From Lentibacter sp. XHP0401 (lineage in GTDB: Bacteria > Pseudomonadota > Alphaproteobacteria > Rhodobacterales > Rhodobacteraceae), in NCBI RefSeq assembly GCF_025751535.1, contig NZ_JAOWLC010000004.1, positions 186,001 to 250,000 on the forward strand: a stretch of 64,000 bases of DNA, read 5' to 3'. Under the pieces are notes generated by a model that was not told the origin of the DNA, ran no database searches, and was given only the letters and a program-made list of their open reading frames with translations. This document shows, piece after piece, positions 1 through 9,072 of this stretch; the first letter of the stretch is position 1; every line of letters starts with the position of its first letter. Made by a program: the position numbers and the translations under genes.

Positions 1-99
1 AAGCGGCGCCACGGTTTTCGCTCACGCATGGCCACAAAAGCTGGTCGCAAAATCCTGAACGCGCGCCGCGCGCGTGGCCGCAAGTCGCTTAGCGCGTAA
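1..99 (+). CDS. rpmH: 50S ribosomal protein L34 (3' part)
   Basis: The first 99 bases read as 32 residues of a very basic protein ending [20 protein letters not shown], the typical C-terminus of ribosomal protein L34 of the large subunit. L34 is usually about 44 residues, so roughly a dozen N-terminal residues lie outside the window. It is followed by rnpA and yidD in the same direction, the conserved rpmH-rnpA-yidD order. dnaA, which precedes rpmH in many bacteria, cannot be judged because the window starts inside the gene. Confidence 0.95.
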   Translation, partial: KRRHGFRSRMATKAGRKILNARRARGRKSLSA

Positions 100-108
100 G
101 CTGGCCTT

Positions 109-175
109 GCCCTTTTTACAGGGCATAGGATTGCGAAAAAGAGATCAAACCGCTTGAGAGCCTCTCAGGCGGTTT
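109..175 (+). terminator. two hairpins between rpmH and rnpA
   Basis: A small hairpin (GCCCT/AGGGC, 109-124, T-rich loop) is followed by a longer one at 147-175, where AAACCGC and the next six bases pair with a complementary arm ending GCGGTTT around a 3-nt loop, followed by TTTTC. The second resembles an intrinsic terminator or attenuator lowering rnpA and yidD expression relative to rpmH. This reading is from the sequence only; no activity is known. Confidence 0.5.
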
Positions 176-215
176 TCACTTGTTCTGCCCTCACTTTGGC
201 GCGAAAACCTCTCTC

Positions 216-557
216 ATGACAGCACCGCTCATCATCCTCAAAAAACGGTCCGAGTTTCTGGCCGCTGCCCGCGCGCAAAAGTGCGGCACAAAGGGCCTGA
301 TGCTTCAAGCCCGTTCGCGGGGCGATGAGGCTCCGATGCGTGTTGGCTTTACCTGCTCCAAGAAGGTTGGCAATGCCGTAGCGCGCAACCGCGCCAAGCG
401 CCGCCTGCGCGAAGCTGCGCGCGCGGTCCTACCCGTCAATGGCCGCAGTGGGTATGATTACGTCTTGATCGGCCGCTTTGAAACAACAGCCAACCGCGAT
501 TTTGAGGCGCTCAAAGGCGATCTGGCCTATGCGCTCGGAAAGGTGCATGCATCATGA
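216..557 (+). CDS. rnpA: ribonuclease P protein component
   Basis: Protein subunit of RNase P, which helps the catalytic RNA trim the 5' leaders of tRNA precursors. The 113-residue protein has the family hallmark SKKVGNAVARNRAKRRLRE (the RNR box) in its middle and a basic character throughout. I chose the ATG at 216 (MTAPLIILKK); an in-frame TTG at 180 would add 12 residues overlapping the hairpin upstream and is less likely. The stop overlaps the yidD start (ATGA), so the two are translationally coupled. Confidence 0.95.
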   Translation: MTAPLIILKKRSEFLAAARAQKCGTKGLMLQARSRGDEAPMRVGFTCSKKVGNAVARNRAKRRLREAARAVLPVNGRSGYDYVLIGRFETTANRDFEALKGDLAYALGKVHAS

Positions 558-775
558 CACCCCTTGCTTTCGTCATATCGCTGCCGGTGCGCTTTTATCG
601 TCTCGTGTTCAGCCCGTGGGTTGGCCACGGCTGCCGTTATCATCCGACATGCTCGGCCTACGGCATGGAAGCCCTGCGCAAGCACGGCGGCATCAAAGGC
701 ACATACCTCATGGTCCGCCGCATCCTGCGCTGTCACCCGTGGGGCGGCAGCGGCATCGACAATGTGCCGGATTGA
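554..775 (+). CDS. yidD: membrane protein insertion efficiency factor YidD
   Basis: A 73-residue member of the YidD family, a small inner-membrane-associated protein that helps YidC-dependent membrane insertion. The family signature is present in order: an amphipathic N-terminus, HPTCSAYGMEAL near residue 30 and RCHPWGGSGIDNVP at the C-terminus. It overlaps the end of rnpA by four bases and faces the convergent DMT transporter six bases beyond its stop, so the rpmH operon ends here or is followed by yidC elsewhere. Confidence 0.95.
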   Translation: MTPLAFVISLPVRFYRLVFSPWVGHGCRYHPTCSAYGMEALRKHGGIKGTYLMVRRILRCHPWGGSGIDNVPD

Positions 776-781
776 AGCGTC

Positions 782-1762
782 TCAATATCGCCTGTGAACC
801 CGTTTCTTGATCATCGGGCGGCTCTTGATGCGCTCGCGCACAAAGACAAACAAACCTGACACCATAATCAGAGCGATTCCCGCCAAAACCAGCGGGGTAG
901 GGAACTCGGCCCAGACCATCCAGCCCCAAAGTACAGCCAATGGCAGCCCCAAATATTCAAACGGTGCAACCGTGGCCGCACTTGCAAGGCGGTAGGCCTG
1001 CCCAAGGCAATAGCCGATGATTGCCGAGTTGAGTCCAAGCCCGAGAAATAGCCAGCGGTCTGTGCCCTCGGGCATAACCCATGCCCTTAACAGAAAGATC
1101 ACGCTTTCATTGCTCGCGCCTTCCGTAAACCGCCCATCGCCTGCGACAAGGAAAAATCCGAGCGAGACAATGAGAAATATCCCCTGAATATAGACAGCCA
1201 TCGCGCTGGCTTTGCTGGCCACACCCAGCTTACGGGTCATCAACTGGTTGAGCGCATAGGTCAGCGCGGCAAATATTGGTAGCGCCAGAACAACCAATGA
1301 CACATCCGCTGGCGCGTTCTCTCCGCGCCACGCCAGCATCATCAGAATCACCCCGCCAAAGCCGATGACAACCGCGCCCAGCCGCCACGGCCCGACCTTT
1401 TCTCCAAGGATTGGGATCGATAAAAGCGTGATCATCAGAGGTGCAACAAAGAACAGCGCGGTGGCGTCCGCCAGCGGCAGCACAGCCAGCGCCGCAAAGT
1501 AACTCAGGTTTGAAACAACCACAAAAAGCCCACGCAGCAGGTGCAAGCCGGGGGTTTTAGTTCTCAAAATCCCCCAGCCGCCTTCGATCTGTACCAAAAC
1601 AAGGCTAAAGAAAATTCCGATACCTGAGCGGATGAAAACCATCTCGTGCAGAGGGTAGCCACCCGAGAGAAGCTTGATCAGCACGTCATTCACGCTGATC
1701 GCCGTAATCCCTGCGATAACAAATAAAATACCCGCAGCAGGGCGGTTCAAAGCTTCCGTCAT
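782..1762 (-). CDS. DMT-family (EamA) transporter
   Basis: A 326-residue integral membrane protein with about ten hydrophobic segments in two similar halves, the layout of EamA-type drug/metabolite transporters. The start MTEALNRPAA at 1762 follows an AAAGGA ribosome binding site 8 bases upstream; the 21-codon upstream extension is not needed. The end of the protein is basic and cytoplasmic. Substrate cannot be told from sequence; members export amino acids, metabolites or drugs. It diverges from the ABC transporter pair, with about 130 bases between the starts. Confidence 0.85.
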   Translation of the reverse strand: MTEALNRPAAGILFVIAGITAISVNDVLIKLLSGGYPLHEMVFIRSGIGIFFSLVLVQIEGGWGILRTKTPGLHLLRGLFVVVSNLSYFAALAVLPLADATALFFVAPLMITLLSIPILGEKVGPWRLGAVVIGFGGVILMMLAWRGENAPADVSLVVLALPIFAALTYALNQLMTRKLGVASKASAMAVYIQGIFLIVSLGFFLVAGDGRFTEGASNESVIFLLRAWVMPEGTDRWLFLGLGLNSAIIGYCLGQAYRLASAATVAPFEYLGLPLAVLWGWMVWAEFPTPLVLAGIALIMVSGLFVFVRERIKSRPMIKKRVHRRY

Positions 1763-1893
1763 GACATGTCCTTTTGATAACCTGTTAACAGACCGCAAGC
1801 GACACCGCGCGCCGTTTAGCGACAAAAGCGCTTTCGCGGTTTCGCTCGGGTCAGCCGCGCAGTAGTGTCGGCACGCGAACAGGAGGGCAGGCC

Positions 1894-2829
1894 ATGGCCA
1901 TTGTCGAGATCAACGATCTGAAAAAAATCTACGAGGGCGGTTTTCAGGCGCTCAAAGGGGTGACCCTTGAAATTGGAGAAGGCGAGATCCTTGCCCTTCT
2001 CGGCCCCAATGGTGCCGGCAAAACCACACTTATCTCTGTGCTCTGCGGCCTCGTGTCGCCCACAGGCGGGCACGCGCGCATTGGTGGGTATGACATTGTT
2101 GCAAACTACCGTGAAGCGCGCCAGCTTGTCGGGCTTGTCCCGCAAGAAATTGCGCTGGAGCCGTTCACCAAAGTTATCGACGCGGTCCGCTTTTCGCGTG
2201 GCCTCTTTGGCCTCAAGCGCGATGATGCCCATATAGAGCGTATCCTCAAACAGCTCTCCCTATGGGACAAACGCAACAACCGCACCATGCAGCTTTCGGG
2301 CGGCATGAAACGCCGTGTGCTCATCGCCAAGGCGCTCGCCCACGAGCCGCGCGTGCTGTTTCTGGATGAACCCACAGCAGGTGTCGATGTCGAGCTGCGC
2401 CGCGATATGTGGGAAACGGTCGCCCAGCTCAAGGCCGATGGCGTCACCATTATTCTAACAACGCATTATATCGAGGAAGCCGAAGCCATCGCCGATCGCA
2501 TCGGCGTGATCAACAAAGGCGCTCTTTTGCTGGTTGAAGACAAGACCGCGCTGATGGAGCGGATGAGCAGCAAAGAGCTGCGCATCTCCCTGCGCGCACC
2601 GGTTCAATCCGTGCCCGAGGCGCTCGCCGGTTACGGGCTTGATCTGGCCGATGACGGCGAAACTCTTGTTTATACCTACGATACAAAAGGCGAGGGCACA
2701 GGCATCACCGCGCTCTTGGCCGACCTTGCAAGCGCGGGCCTCAAACTCGCCGATCTCAAAACAAACCAGTCGAGTCTGGAAGACATCTTCGTAGGCCTCA
2801 CAACTGATAAAGCGGAGGACGCCGCATGA
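1894..2829 (+). CDS. ABC-2 type exporter, ATP-binding protein
   Basis: A 311-residue ATPase with Walker A GPNGAGKT (37-44), signature LSGGM (134-138), and Walker B LFLDEPT near 155. The C-terminal 80 residues form the extension common in ABC-2 exporter ATPases of the YadG/CcmA-like group. A strong AGGAGG precedes the ATG at 1894. The stop overlaps the start of the permease gene, so the two encode one exporter: this subunit hydrolyses ATP at the cytoplasmic face. Substrate unknown; YadGH-like exporters have been linked to lipid or polysaccharide export, but that is only a family parallel. Confidence 0.93.
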   Translation: MAIVEINDLKKIYEGGFQALKGVTLEIGEGEILALLGPNGAGKTTLISVLCGLVSPTGGHARIGGYDIVANYREARQLVGLVPQEIALEPFTKVIDAVRFSRGLFGLKRDDAHIERILKQLSLWDKRNNRTMQLSGGMKRRVLIAKALAHEPRVLFLDEPTAGVDVELRRDMWETVAQLKADGVTIILTTHYIEEAEAIADRIGVINKGALLLVEDKTALMERMSSKELRISLRAPVQSVPEALAGYGLDLADDGETLVYTYDTKGEGTGITALLADLASAGLKLADLKTNQSSLEDIFVGLTTDKAEDAA

Positions 2830-3587
2830 ACTGGTCAGCCGTCTGGACAATCTACACCGCCGAGATGACCCGCTTTTTCCGCACCTTCGTGCAAAGCTTC
2901 ATCTCGCCGGTGATCTCTACATCACTCTACTTTGTGGTCTTCGGCACAGCCATCGGCAGCCGCATCCAGGAGGTTGAGGGCGTCAGCTACGCTGCCTTTA
3001 TCGTGCCGGGGCTTATCATGCTCTCGGTCATGACACAGGCAATCTCCAACGCAAGCTTCGGGATCTATTTCCCCAAGTTCACGGGCACAATTTACGAACT
3101 TCTCTCTGCGCCCATCAATTTCTTTGAAATCGTGCTTGGCTATGTCGGTGCCGCTGCCACCAAGGCGCTGTTCATCGGGCTGGTCATCCTCGCAACAGCT
3201 TCATTTTTCATTGATCTTCAGATCGCGCATCCCTTCGCCATGGTTGCATTCCTCCTGCTCACCTGTCTCAGCTTTGCGCTTTTCGGCTTCATCATCGGTA
3301 TCTGGGCGGGTAATTTCGAGCAGCTCCAGCTCATCCCGCTTCTGGTGCTCACGCCGCTCATCTTTCTCGGTGGCGCGTTTTATTCGATAACCATGCTGCC
3401 GGACATCTGGCAGAAGCTCTCACTCTTCAACCCAGTGGTTTACCTAATCTCCGGCTTCCGTTGGTCATTCTATGGCGCGGCAGATGTGCCCATCGGCCTC
3501 TCGCTTTTGGCCATTGCGGGCTTCACGGGGGCGTGTCTTCTCATCATCGGCTGGATCTTCAAGTCAGGCTACAGGCTCAAGCCTTGA
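2826..3587 (+). CDS. ABC-2 type exporter, permease
   Basis: A 253-residue permease with six hydrophobic segments and the ABC-2 signature region near residues 180-200 ([16 protein letters not shown]). The N-terminal cytoplasmic stretch with an aromatic-rich helix ([10 protein letters not shown]) is typical of YadH-like permeases. Its ATG lies inside the stop of the ATPase gene (ATGA), the strongest evidence that the two form a complex, probably two copies of each subunit in the inner membrane. Confidence 0.92.
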   Translation: MNWSAVWTIYTAEMTRFFRTFVQSFISPVISTSLYFVVFGTAIGSRIQEVEGVSYAAFIVPGLIMLSVMTQAISNASFGIYFPKFTGTIYELLSAPINFFEIVLGYVGAAATKALFIGLVILATASFFIDLQIAHPFAMVAFLLLTCLSFALFGFIIGIWAGNFEQLQLIPLLVLTPLIFLGGAFYSITMLPDIWQKLSLFNPVVYLISGFRWSFYGAADVPIGLSLLAIAGFTGACLLIIGWIFKSGYRLKP

Positions 3588-3687
3588 GGCGTTAAAACCA
3601 CATGCCACCCGCTTTTTTCACAAATCTTTTGCAGCGCGCAGGGGGGCTCCCTTGTTTACCCCTGCGCGCAGCTTTACATGCGACTGT

Positions 3688-4485
3688 ATGATCATAAAAC
3701 TGCCCTTCCTCAAAAAGCAGCCCCGCGTGGCCGTGATACGGCTCGCAGGCACTATCGCTTCAGGCACGCGCGGTTCTTTGTCAGACGAGGTTTTGGCCCC
3801 GCTGATCGAGAAAGCCTTTCGCAGAGGCAAACCCAAAGCCGTCGCGCTTATTCTTAATTCACCGGGCGGCTCGCCCGTGCAATCAGGGCTCATAGCCGCG
3901 CGCATCCGCAGGTTGGCCGATGAAAAAGAAATCCCCGTGCATGCCTTTGTCGAGGATGTGGCTGCCTCGGGCGGTTACTGGCTCGCAGCCGCAGCCGATG
4001 ATATCTGGGCCGACGGCGGAAGCATCATCGGCTCGATAGGGGTCATCTCGGCAGGCTTCGGTGCGCATGAGTTGCTAGAGCGCCAAGGCATCGAGCGCCG
4101 CGTTTACACAGCGGGCAAATCCAAGTCGACACTGGACCCTTTCCAAAAGGAAAAGCCCGAAGACGTGAAGCGCCTCAAGTCACTCCTGGGGGATATGCAC
4201 GCGCTGTTCATCGAGCATGTCAAAACCCGCCGCGCAGGCAAACTTGACGAAAGCGCAGACCTTTTCACAGGGGAGTTCTGGCTCGCGGGCCGTGCGCTTG
4301 AGCTGGGCCTGATTGATGGCATCGGCCATATCGAACCCAAACTCAAAGAGCTTTACGGCGAAAAGGTCCGCCTCATTCGCTACGGCCGCAGAAAGCCGCT
4401 GCTCGCACGCTTTGGTGCTCAGGTTGTCAATGACGGCTTGGCAGCTATAGAAGAGCGGGCCGAATACGCCCGCTTCGGGCTGTGA
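3688..4485 (+). CDS. S49 family serine peptidase (SppA/SohB-like)
   Basis: A 265-residue protein of the signal-peptide-peptidase A family, which degrades leftover signal peptides and other membrane-embedded fragments. It has the clp-like fold motifs: NSPGGSP near residue 60, the nucleophile region VAASGGYWLAAAADD near 95 and IGSIGVI near 120; a lysine in KSKSTLDPF is the likely general base. I took ATG 3688 (MIIKLPFLKK); the longer frame from 3472 runs back into the permease gene and is not protein-like. The length matches short single-domain family members. Confidence 0.88.
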   Translation: MIIKLPFLKKQPRVAVIRLAGTIASGTRGSLSDEVLAPLIEKAFRRGKPKAVALILNSPGGSPVQSGLIAARIRRLADEKEIPVHAFVEDVAASGGYWLAAAADDIWADGGSIIGSIGVISAGFGAHELLERQGIERRVYTAGKSKSTLDPFQKEKPEDVKRLKSLLGDMHALFIEHVKTRRAGKLDESADLFTGEFWLAGRALELGLIDGIGHIEPKLKELYGEKVRLIRYGRRKPLLARFGAQVVNDGLAAIEERAEYARFGL

Positions 4486-4489
4486 GCAG

Positions 4490-4654
4490 ATGATTTTCAA
4501 GATAGTCACTCTCTTCCTTGTGGCCATGGGCGTTCTGGCCATGTTCGGTAAGCTGAAGGTTCCGGGTGCCAAAACAATCGCCGACAAGCGCTGTCCCAAA
4601 TGTAAGCGCTTTCGCATCGGCAAGGGGCCATGCCCCTGCAAAACAAAAGGGTAA
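4490..4654 (+). CDS. small membrane-anchored Cys-rich protein (54 aa)
   Basis: The frame encodes 54 residues: an N-terminal hydrophobic helix (residues 4-20, IVTLFLVAMGVLAM) followed by a basic tail with CPKC at 35-38 and CPC at 48-50, a possible zinc-ribbon-like knuckle. It starts five bases after the peptidase stop and ends three bases before the exchanger start, so it is very likely a genuine gene of this operon. I do not recognise a named family. A role as a small metal-binding or assembly factor is only a guess from the cysteines. Confidence 0.7.
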   Translation: MIFKIVTLFLVAMGVLAMFGKLKVPGAKTIADKRCPKCKRFRIGKGPCPCKTKG

Positions 4655-4657
4655 CTC

Positions 4658-5626
4658 ATGGATTGGCTACTTGCGGCTCTCGGTCTGGTGATTTTGCTTC
4701 TGGCAGGTGACAGCCTCGTGCGCGGCGCGGTCAATCTTGCGCTGCGTGTCGGTATTCCCGCTCTCATCGTCTCGCTCACTATCGTGGCTTTCGGCACATC
4801 CGCACCCGAGCTGCTTATCGCGATCAAAGCGGTGTTCGACAATGCGCCCGATATCGCCATGGGCAACGTCGTTGGCTCCAACACGGCCAACATTCTTATG
4901 GTTCTCGGCTTTCCGGCCCTTTTGGCCTGTATGCACACGTCAGAGTGCGACACCCGCAAAAATTACCTCTACATGATCGCCGGCACAGTGCTGTTTATTG
5001 CGCTTGCCTTCCGTGGCGTGTTCGATGCCTTGGCGGGCCTTGTGCTTTTGGCCGCCTTGGCCGCCGTTCTCGCTGACAGCTTTCTTCACGCCCGCAACCA
5101 CCGCCGCGAAACCCGCGCCGCCGAAGCCGCCTTGGAAGAGGCCGAGCTTGAAGAACTCGAAGGCGCCGACCCTGATCTGCCCTGGTGGAAAATCATGGTC
5201 TTTCTCGTGCTCGGGCTTGTCGGCCTGCCGCTCGGTGCGGACATTCTTGTCAAAAGCTCGGTCAACATCGCGCGTGATTTCGGTGTCACCGAAACGGTGA
5301 TCGGCCTCACGCTTGTGGCTCTCGGCACATCGCTTCCCGAGTTGGCAACAACAGTCATGGCCGCGCTGCGCCGTCAGGCCGATGTGGCCTTGGGCAACGT
5401 CATCGGCTCCAATATGTTCAACCTTCTGGCCATCATCGGTATTACCTCGCTGTTGGGGCCGATCCCTGTTGATAGCCAGTTCCTTCAATTTGACCTTTGG
5501 GTCATGCTGGCTTCATCACTCCTGCTGATACCTTTCGTCTTTCTCAAACGTGACATCACACGCAACTGGGGCATTCTGCTGGTGGCACTTTATGTCGTCT
5601 ATATCGTGATTGTGGTCATGGCATGA
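4658..5626 (+). CDS. CaCA-family sodium/calcium exchanger
   Basis: A 322-residue membrane protein with the two inverted alpha repeats that define cation/calcium antiporters: AFGTSAPELL with MGNVVGSNTANILMVLG near residues 47-90, and ALGTSLPELA with LGNVIGSNMFNLLAIIG near 222-265. The acidic central loop (around residues 150-175, rich in E and D) separates the halves. The length fits the YrbG-like bacterial group. It likely exports Ca2+ in exchange for Na+ or H+ at the inner membrane. ATGA overlap with the following SDR gene. Confidence 0.92.
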   Translation: MDWLLAALGLVILLLAGDSLVRGAVNLALRVGIPALIVSLTIVAFGTSAPELLIAIKAVFDNAPDIAMGNVVGSNTANILMVLGFPALLACMHTSECDTRKNYLYMIAGTVLFIALAFRGVFDALAGLVLLAALAAVLADSFLHARNHRRETRAAEAALEEAELEELEGADPDLPWWKIMVFLVLGLVGLPLGADILVKSSVNIARDFGVTETVIGLTLVALGTSLPELATTVMAALRRQADVALGNVIGSNMFNLLAIIGITSLLGPIPVDSQFLQFDLWVMLASSLLLIPFVFLKRDITRNWGILLVALYVVYIVIVVMA

Positions 5627-6405
5627 GCGGGGCTGCTCTTGTCACAGGGGGCGCACAGCGCCTCGGCGCCGCCATGTCGCGCTATCTTGCCACACGCGGA
5701 TATGCGGTTGCAGTGCATTACAACACATCGTCTGACGAGGCCGACACGCTCGTAACAGAGCTCACAGGGCAGGGCGTGCGCGCCGTGGCACTTGGCGCTG
5801 ACCTGCTTGATGAAGCAGCCACAGAAACGCTGGTGGCGCGTGCGTCCAAAGCCTTGGGCCAGCCGCTCACCTGCCTCATCAACAACGCCTCGATTTTTGA
5901 ATACGACACGATCCACACAGCCACCCGCGAAAGTTGGGATCGCCACATCGGTTCCAATCTGCGTGCACCCTATGTGCTCACGCAAGCCTTTGCCGCTCAG
6001 GCACCTGTAGCCCTTACGGATGAAAACGGTGAGGCGCTCGCCAGTTCTCTTGTGATCAACATGGTGGATCAGCGCGTGCGCAAGGTCACGCCCGAGTTCA
6101 GCACCTACACCATTGCCAAGATGGGGTTGTGGGCGCTCACCCAAACCGCCGCGCAAGGCCTCGCGCCGGCGGTCCGTGTCAACGCAATCGGCCCGGGTCC
6201 GACACTCATAGGCGCGCGCCAAACCGAAGCTCACTTCGCCAGACAGCGCGAAAATACAGTGCTCGGGCGTGGGGCAAATCCTGCCGATGTAACGGCTGCT
6301 CTTGGCTATTTTCTCGATGCGCCAGCCGTAACCGGCCAGCTTCTCTGCGTCGATGGCGGGCAGCATCTCGGCTGGAAAACCCCTGATGTTCTGGGCGTTG
6401 AGTAA
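5623..6405 (+). CDS. SDR oxidoreductase, pteridine-reductase/FolM-like
   Basis: A 260-residue short-chain dehydrogenase. The nucleotide-binding turn TGGAQRLG (8-15) is the TGxxxRLG variant typical of pteridine reductases and FolM dihydromonapterin reductases rather than the usual TGxxxGxG, and HYNTSSDEA follows where NADPH-preferring enzymes place their phosphate-binding residues. The catalytic YxxxK is Y162/K166 (YTIAKMG), and the C-terminus ends in CVDGGQHLGW. It may reduce dihydrofolate or dihydromonapterin. The stop is followed by an unusual AT-rich regulatory spacer. Confidence 0.85.
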   Translation: MSGAALVTGGAQRLGAAMSRYLATRGYAVAVHYNTSSDEADTLVTELTGQGVRAVALGADLLDEAATETLVARASKALGQPLTCLINNASIFEYDTIHTATRESWDRHIGSNLRAPYVLTQAFAAQAPVALTDENGEALASSLVINMVDQRVRKVTPEFSTYTIAKMGLWALTQTAAQGLAPAVRVNAIGPGPTLIGARQTEAHFARQRENTVLGRGANPADVTAALGYFLDAPAVTGQLLCVDGGQHLGWKTPDVLGVE

Positions 6406-6420
6406 GCACAAATGCTGCAT

Positions 6421-6453
6421 GTGCAATGCAAGTTTTGCACTGACCTAAGGTCA
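6421..6453. repeat. stacked inverted repeats after the SDR gene
   Basis: Two palindromes lie next to each other: GTGCAA at 6421-6426 pairs with TTGCAC at 6435-6440, and TGACCT at 6441-6446 pairs with AGGTCA at 6448-6453 with one base between arms. Neither is followed by a T run, so they look more like protein-binding sites than a terminator. They form the left end of the 301-base spacer before uvrC. Confidence 0.4.
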
Positions 6454-6465
6454 TGTCATAAAAGC

Positions 6466-6481
6466 TTAAGAAAAACTTAAC
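6466..6481. promoter_or_regulatory. CtrA-type box (TTAA-N7-TTAAC)
   Basis: TTAAGAAAAACTTAAC matches the full alphaproteobacterial CtrA recognition sequence (TTAA, seven bases, TTAAC) without a mismatch. It lies in the non-coding spacer between the SDR gene and uvrC, about 225 bases upstream of the uvrC start. CtrA is the cell-cycle response regulator that in Rhodobacterales controls motility, gene transfer agents and part of DNA repair. In an AT-rich spacer an exact match can arise by chance, so binding is plausible and not shown. Confidence 0.5.
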
Positions 6482-6620
6482 AAAACCAAAGAGTTGCCAA
6501 ATTGCAATAAAAAACATAAGCAAAATCAATACCTTGAGAAAAAGCCTATTTTTTAGGCAGATCAAGCAAGGGGGCCAAAAACAAGGGAAAATCCCGCTTC
6601 GCCCTAGGTTATACGCAGAC

Positions 6621-6629
6621 TTATCCACA
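6621..6629 (+). promoter_or_regulatory. consensus DnaA box
   Basis: TTATCCACA is an exact match to the strong DnaA box consensus. It sits in the spacer upstream of uvrC, 78 bases before the start codon. I see only one good box, whereas origins normally carry several, so DnaA-dependent control of uvrC is more likely than an origin. The remaining spacer (6482-6620) is AT-rich with a short GCCTA/TAGGC hairpin near 6546-6560 and otherwise holds nothing I recognise. Confidence 0.5.
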
Positions 6630-6706
6630 GGAATAGTGGACAGCTTTCCTCTTGCCCCCAACGGGTTAACATTGCAGCACAACAGGCGAATCGAGACAAA
6701 GCAGAG

Positions 6707-8575
6707 ATGAACGAAACAGAGCCGCAAAATACCCCGACAGGCCATAAGGTCATCGCTGATTACGTGAAGTCGCTCAGCGGTGCGCCGGGGGTTTACCGCA
6801 TGCTCGATGCCCAGGCGCGGGTGCTCTATGTCGGCAAAGCGCGCAACCTCAAGGCGCGGGTTTCCAGCTACGCGCGTCTTTCCGGTCACTCTGGCCGCAT
6901 CGCACGGATGATCTCCGAAACCGCGACCATGATGTTTCTCACCACCAAAACAGAAACCGAAGCGCTGCTGCTTGAGCAAAACCTCATCAAACAGCTCAAA
7001 CCCAAATACAATGTGCTCCTGCGCGACGACAAGAGCTTCCCCAACATCCTTGTGACCGATCATGCTTTCCCGATGATCAAAAAGCACCGCGGTGCCAAAA
7101 AGGAAAAGGGTCATTACTATGGCCCCTTCGCCTCCGCCGGGGCCGTAACACGCTCGCTTGCGCAGCTTCAGCGCGTCTTTCTGTTGCGCAACTGTTCGGA
7201 TGCCGAGTTTGAGGGCCGCACGCGCCCCTGCCTGCAATACCAGATCAAGCGCTGCTCCGCCCCCTGCGTGGGCAAGGTTACAGCCGTCGAATACCGCGAG
7301 CATGTGAAAGATGCCGAGCGCTACCTCTCGGGCCGCTCGACCGACCTTCAGGAGAAGCTCGCCGCCGATATGCAAACCGCTTCCGATGCACTGGAGTTTG
7401 AAAAAGCCGGCGCTCTGCGCGACCGCATCAAAGCACTTACCCAGGTGCAAAGCACCCAAGGGATCAATCCGCGCGCCACGGCCGAGGCTGATGTCATCGC
7501 GCTGCATATGGACAAGGGGCAGGCCTGCGTGCAGGTCTTCTTCATCCGCGCCAACCAGAACTGGGGCAACCGCGACTTCTACCCCCGTGTCGGCTCCGAA
7601 GAGATCGAAGCCTCCGAAGTGCTCGAGGCCTTCATCGGCCAGTTTTACGACAGCAAAGAGCCACCCCGCCTGCTTCTCCTTTCCCATCCGATCGAAAACA
7701 AAGAGCTTATGGAAGAAGCCTTAAGCGAAAAAGCAGAACGCAAGGTTGAGATTATGCTCCCGCAGCGCGGCGAAAAGGCCGAGCTCGTCGAGTTCGCTCT
7801 GCGCAACGCCCAGCAAAGTCTCGCGCGTAAATCTGCCGAAACCGCCACCCAGGCCAAGCTGCTCAAAGGGCTGGCTGAAGCCTTCTCGCTGCCCGCACCT
7901 CCGCAGCGCATCGAGGTTTACGACAACTCGCATATTCAAGGTGCACATGCTGTCGGCGCAATGATCGTTGCCGGGCCAGACGGGTTTATGAAAAACCACT
8001 ACCGCAAGTTCAATATCAAGGGCGATGATCTTACGCCCGGAGATGACTTCGGTATGATGAAAGAGGTGCTCGAGCGCCGTTTCAAACGTCTGATCAAGGA
8101 GGATCCGCTCAAAAAGGAAGGCCTCTGGCCCGACCTTTTGTTAATCGACGGCGGCATAGGGCAAGTCTCCGCCGTGCGCGCGATCATGGACAAGATGGGC
8201 GTGTCAGAAATTCCCATGGTCGGCGTCGCCAAGGGGCTCGACCGTGACGCTGGCAAGGAAGAGTTCTATCGGACAGGCAAGCCGCCGTTTGCTCTCAGGC
8301 ACAATGACCCCGTGCTTTACTTTGTGCAGCGGATGCGAGATGAGGCCCACCGCTTCGCCATCGGAACCCACCGCGCCAAGCGCAGCAAAGCCATAAGCGC
8401 CACTCCGCTTGATGATGTACCCGGCGTCGGAGCAACCCGCAAACGCGCGCTGCTCACCCACTTCGGCAGCGCCAAGGCCGTGAGCCGCGCAGCGCTGGCC
8501 GATCTTAAGGCCGTGGACGGCATCTCCGATACCATCGCCGAAACGATCTATGATTTCTTTCACGAAAAGGGCTAG
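6707..8575 (+). CDS. uvrC: excinuclease ABC subunit C
   Basis: A 622-residue UvrC, which makes both incisions in nucleotide excision repair after UvrAB loads on damaged DNA. Domains in order: GIY-YIG nuclease (GVYRM near 27 and [14 protein letters not shown] near 40), a Cys-containing region ([16 protein letters not shown] near 170), the UVR motif near 205-240, the RNase H-like 5' nuclease with [15 protein letters not shown] near 400, and a C-terminal helix-hairpin-helix pair ([16 protein letters not shown]). Length is normal. Upstream lie CtrA- and DnaA-type sites. Confidence 0.97.
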   Translation: MNETEPQNTPTGHKVIADYVKSLSGAPGVYRMLDAQARVLYVGKARNLKARVSSYARLSGHSGRIARMISETATMMFLTTKTETEALLLEQNLIKQLKPKYNVLLRDDKSFPNILVTDHAFPMIKKHRGAKKEKGHYYGPFASAGAVTRSLAQLQRVFLLRNCSDAEFEGRTRPCLQYQIKRCSAPCVGKVTAVEYREHVKDAERYLSGRSTDLQEKLAADMQTASDALEFEKAGALRDRIKALTQVQSTQGINPRATAEADVIALHMDKGQACVQVFFIRANQNWGNRDFYPRVGSEEIEASEVLEAFIGQFYDSKEPPRLLLLSHPIENKELMEEALSEKAERKVEIMLPQRGEKAELVEFALRNAQQSLARKSAETATQAKLLKGLAEAFSLPAPPQRIEVYDNSHIQGAHAVGAMIVAGPDGFMKNHYRKFNIKGDDLTPGDDFGMMKEVLERRFKRLIKEDPLKKEGLWPDLLLIDGGIGQVSAVRAIMDKMGVSEIPMVGVAKGLDRDAGKEEFYRTGKPPFALRHNDPVLYFVQRMRDEAHRFAIGTHRAKRSKAISATPLDDVPGVGATRKRALLTHFGSAKAVSRAALADLKAVDGISDTIAETIYDFFHEKG

Positions 8576-8964
8576 TCTTCCCAAGCCTCTTTTGCGCGTG
8601 CCTCACGTTCAAGTCGACCAAGCTCGGCCTTGCGCAAGATCATCTCCTGAAACATGGGAGTCACCTGTTCGTCGTCATAATGCGAGCGGACCATGCCGCA
8701 AATGATTCCGGTCCAATATATCCTCAGGATCTTGTTGATCTTGGCCTGATAGCCGGGCCCCAGACTGCGAAACCACCGGAGCATATCCTCATCCAGCCGG
8801 ATCGAAATTTTCTCTTTGCGGGAGGTCTGGCCAAATGCACTGATCGAGCCGGACCAGTCCTTCGGCAAAGAGCGCTCCACCCAGTCGCGGCGCAATTCCT
8901 CTTGCAAGGATTTAAGCTCGTCAAACATCTCGATGCGGGCGGTTGCCTTTGTCAGTCTTGGCAT
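8572..8964 (-). CDS. orphan BrnA-like antitoxin / DNA-binding protein
   Basis: A 130-residue protein whose middle (residues 52-84) reads [20 protein letters not shown] followed by [13 protein letters not shown], the ribbon-helix-helix pattern of the BrnA antitoxin family (DUF4415). BrnA normally follows the toxin gene brnT, binds the toxin and represses the operon. No brnT-like frame is present on either side, so it is orphan. The C-terminus is longer than in classic BrnA, with a charged helix. Its stop overlaps the convergent uvrC stop by four bases. Confidence 0.7.
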   Translation of the reverse strand: MPRLTKATARIEMFDELKSLQEELRRDWVERSLPKDWSGSISAFGQTSRKEKISIRLDEDMLRWFRSLGPGYQAKINKILRIYWTGIICGMVRSHYDDEQVTPMFQEMILRKAELGRLEREARAKEAWED

Positions 8965-9072
8965 TCTCGGGCCTCCTTATGCGGTGCTTTCGCCACTCTG
9001 GCGCGCAAAGGTTAACAAGCACACAGCGCTGCGATCTGCCCTATGCGCTGTCCATACTGGCGTATATACAGC

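Noticed and set aside
1782-1791. CTGTTAACAG palindrome between the DMT and ABC genes
   Set aside because: A single 10-base palindrome is too weak to call an operator.
6406-6706. Chromosomal replication origin in the spacer before uvrC
   Set aside because: Only one exact DnaA box is present and no cluster of boxes or origin-linked genes (parAB, gidAB, hemE, dnaA) lies nearby; treated instead as a regulatory region.
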